Source: Terfezia claveryi (taxonomy: Eukaryota; Ascomycota; Pezizomycetes; Pezizales; Pezizaceae). From it: DNA of 64,000 nt. Location: positions 558,001-622,000 of the forward strand of contig WHUX01000014.1 in assembly GCA_015179025.1 (NCBI GenBank). The letters are read 5' to 3'. The position numbers and the translations under genes were made by a program. Under the pieces are notes generated by a model that was given only the letters and a program-made list of their open reading frames with translations, ran no database searches and was not told the DNA's origin. Positions 62,080 to 64,000 of the stretch are shown here, in pieces (the first letter of the stretch is position 1; every line of letters begins with the position of its first letter).

Positions 62080-62981
62080 AAATCCATCGATATGTCAGTC
62101 TATGGCCTGCTTGGTACATGTAATAGGGTTACGAGTCCAAGTGGTGCCTTGTTGGAATACTTTGTCCGTTGACAAGTATCACAACTTCTGATATAGTCTT
62201 TAGTTGGTTCTGCAAAGGACTGGCAATCATATCGGTCAGTAAGATATTTCATCATTTTAACAATGCCACCATGAGTGGTTGCTTTATATACATCTTTAAT
62301 AACTAATTCGAGATAGTTCTTACCTTTGATGTTAAAGGTAGAGGGCAAGACTAATCTCCTTTGTCCTTGTCGGTTCTTAACATACAAAAATCCGTCTTTT
62401 CTTCTATGATCCTTACGATTGACAAAGGTATCATAGTAGTTCTTCCAGATAGGACATACTCTCATGCATGATTGATATGCGGCTTTCATACCTGTACCTT
62501 GGTCAAGCCAGTATGTAATGAAGTAGTCTTTGTTATCTTCCCATCCGTCGCTGATGTGTTTCTCTTCAATGAGCTTATTGAAGGTCAGTTCGATCCTTAT
62601 GTTGAAGTCATTGATGGTGGGTTTCTTCTCCTTGCATGTAGAAGTATTATGTCCTGAGAACTTATAGAAATTACAATACTGTCTGGAGGTTTTGGTGTCC
62701 TAAATGAAAGAGGGTGAATCTTTGTCAATGGCTACTCGCTTTTTAGAATGAGTAGTGACAGCAGTGGTGTTGATTGGAATTGCATTACTGCTGCTAGCAG
62801 TTGCAGCTGGTTGTTGAGGTACACTCTATGGTTGTTGTAGGGCATCAGGAGTATTCATGATCTCCTATTCCATTTGTCTGGTGCTCATCTGTTCGGTAGG
62901 GTTACTAAACTGAATGCTAGGTTAGAGAGTAGGTTGTGTCGGCTTGTTGGTAATCCATCTTTTTGCCCATTCTCCGATTTC
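62080..62981 (-). pseudogene. Gypsy 2 H2C2 region and second extra zinc-knuckle region
   Basis: Frame 62489-62100 holds THGGIVKMMKYLTDRYDC and CDTCQRTKYSNKAPLG, the integrase zinc site. Upstream (62660-62720) the second knuckle reads CNFYKFSGHNTSTC, with its second Cys changed to Tyr. Frames up to 62981 are broken by stops. Confidence 0.7.
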
Positions 62982-63857
62982 CTAGATAGCTTCTTCACGG
63001 CTAAGAGCTTGTGGAGGTGGATAAGCTGGCGTTTGTTGTACTGGTACTAGTTCCTTTTGAGGCTCATTTGTAGATAGGATATGCGCAATATGAGTCGTAA
63101 GGAATTCCTTCTCCTTCTTAAGAACTGAGGCTGACAGGTTACAGTTTAACCTGCCATGTCCGACATGGTGGTTATAGATTGCGCATATTTCAACGGTGAA
63201 CATGCGGTTGTTCATGGCGTGGGAGCTGCTATAAACTGGACAGTAAAAATCTCGACAAAAGGACCAGTGCATCCTTTTGTGTTGTTGCCAATTGCTATGA
63301 GCTAGATCGATAGCAATTTCTTTTGCTTCTTCAGGAGCGAGGGTATTTTGTTGTGTATTTTCAGAAGATAGAGGCCTATATCTTGGTCCAAGAACTGTTA
63401 AGGGTTTGTTCTTGTTTATATTGGGTACACAATCATACCCACTGAAAACTTCTTTTGGTATAGTAGATAGAGTCTTATCATCTGAGGACTCTTCTTCCTT
63501 CATCATGTCATATTCGCTTTCTTCGTCTGAGATGCTCTCGAAGTATGGATAGAAGATATGGTGTCCAAGTTCTTCGGCTCTTCCACGACATTTGTTGAAG
63601 TCACAGTTGACATGCTTAAAATTGATAGCTCCGCGAGAAACTATATTGTTCTGAGTAGAGGTTTCTGGTAAGTGGAAAGTTCTTAAAGCGTTGGTAGAGA
63701 TATTGCGGTTGTAGGTGTGGTTAGGAGGATCAATGCTGTTGGAAATATAATCGTCCTCGGTGGTGGGAGTGTCCAAGTATTTATGCTTTCTTGATAGAGT
63801 GTCTGCTATCAAATTTTCCTTTCCTGTGGTATGCTGTATGTCTGTATCAAATTCCAT
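62982..63857 (-). pseudogene. Gypsy 2 RNase H end and extra Cys/His domain in one frame
   Basis: 291 codons without a stop link the RNase H tail (HTTGKENLIADTLSRKHKYL) to the acidic region (DEESEYDMMKEEESSDD), the HWSFCRDFYC cluster and the first extra knuckle (CAIYNHHVGHGRLNC: second Cys replaced by Tyr and one residue gained). A Pro/Gln linker follows. This copy shows that the extra region is continuous with Pol. HVNCDFNKCRGRAEELGHH near residues 90-105 may be another metal site. Confidence 0.75.
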
Positions 63858-64000
63858 TAGGTAATCTTGCCATCACCTCAATTTTTGACTTGCAGGTGTT
63901 TGAGTATGGAAGGTTACTAAAGGTTTGTGGTTGGTAAGGATAGTGAACTTATGACCTCTCAATTGTGCTTGAAAAAATTTTAATGAGTCAATAATCACTA
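63858..64000 (-). pseudogene. Gypsy 2 RNase H (partial, window end)
   Basis: Reverse translation gives the counterpart of SLKFFQAQLRGHKFTILT and PLVTFHTQTPASQKLR as in gypsy 1; the Glu and last Asp regions are recognisable. Truncated by the end of the sequence. Confidence 0.7.

Larger units (their letters stand above)
60225..64000 (-). mobile_element. Ty3/gypsy element 2, second copy of the gypsy 1 family (cut by window end)
   Basis: Reverse-strand copy of the gypsy 1 family, carrying 3' LTR, chromodomain, integrase, extra Cys/His region and the RNase H end up to position 64000. It is inserted in gypsy 3 at 55371 (TSD not checkable because the 5' end is outside). It has numerous stops of its own, at other places than gypsy 1. 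Confidence 0.85.

Overview
The window reads as an accessory, repeat-rich, gene-poor stretch of a filamentous ascomycete genome. The evidence is spliceosomal introns of about 54-62 bp with GTAAGT-type donors, chromodomain Ty3/gypsy and Ty1/copia retrotransposons, Tad-like LINE relics, pogo-type DNA elements, and decay dominated by C-to-T/G-to-A change that looks like repeat-induced point mutation. A repeat-rich Pezizomycotina genome (truffle-like) is my best guess; no species marker gene is present. No rRNA, functional tRNA, CRISPR or metabolic gene was found.

Layout. 0.6-1.8 kb: minus-strand LINE relic. 2.8-3.9 kb and 10.5-12.2 kb: two unrecognised single-copy ORFs. 7.0-8.8, 18.3-20.3 and 45.6-47.4 kb: three full copies of a dispersed unit that carries an about 270-residue coiled-coil gene, a conserved TATA block and a conserved 3' tail. 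Broken copies lie at 22.4-23.3 kb (in-frame internal deletion), 24.3-25.3 kb (split by a piece of gypsy gag), 47.5-47.9 kb and 49.8-50.0 kb. Two other ORFs (14.4-15.2 and 16.6-17.3 kb) share a short helix motif with that family. 20.6-21.2, 27.3-27.8 and 44.5-45.4 kb: three TA-flanked terminal-inverted-repeat elements, the last with a pogo-like transposase tail. 26.26-26.69 kb: a small three-exon gene.

27.9-44.0 kb is a three-layer nest: an inverted-repeat element (about 590-bp arms) is split by a copia element (TSD GATAC), which is split by a gypsy element (TSD AGGAA). 51.4-64 kb is a second nest: a minus-strand gypsy (element 3) is split by another gypsy of the first family (element 2), whose 3' LTR is split by a nearly intact copia (TSD GTTCC). 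A doubly truncated LINE lies just left of it.

The most unusual signal is a short sequence with core TAGTCTGGTTGGCAC (reverse GTGCCAACCAGACTA), present in both orientations at more than 20 places. At about ten of them it is an insertion of only about 11-31 bp flanked by direct duplications, usually of 9 bp. One insertion has an apparent empty counterpart inside a paralogous repeat in this window. I know of no described element class of this size; it may be a micro-element or the footprint of a transposon making 9-bp duplications. A second unusual feature is that the gypsy family carries an extra Pol segment of about 450 residues with two more zinc knuckles between RNase H and integrase.
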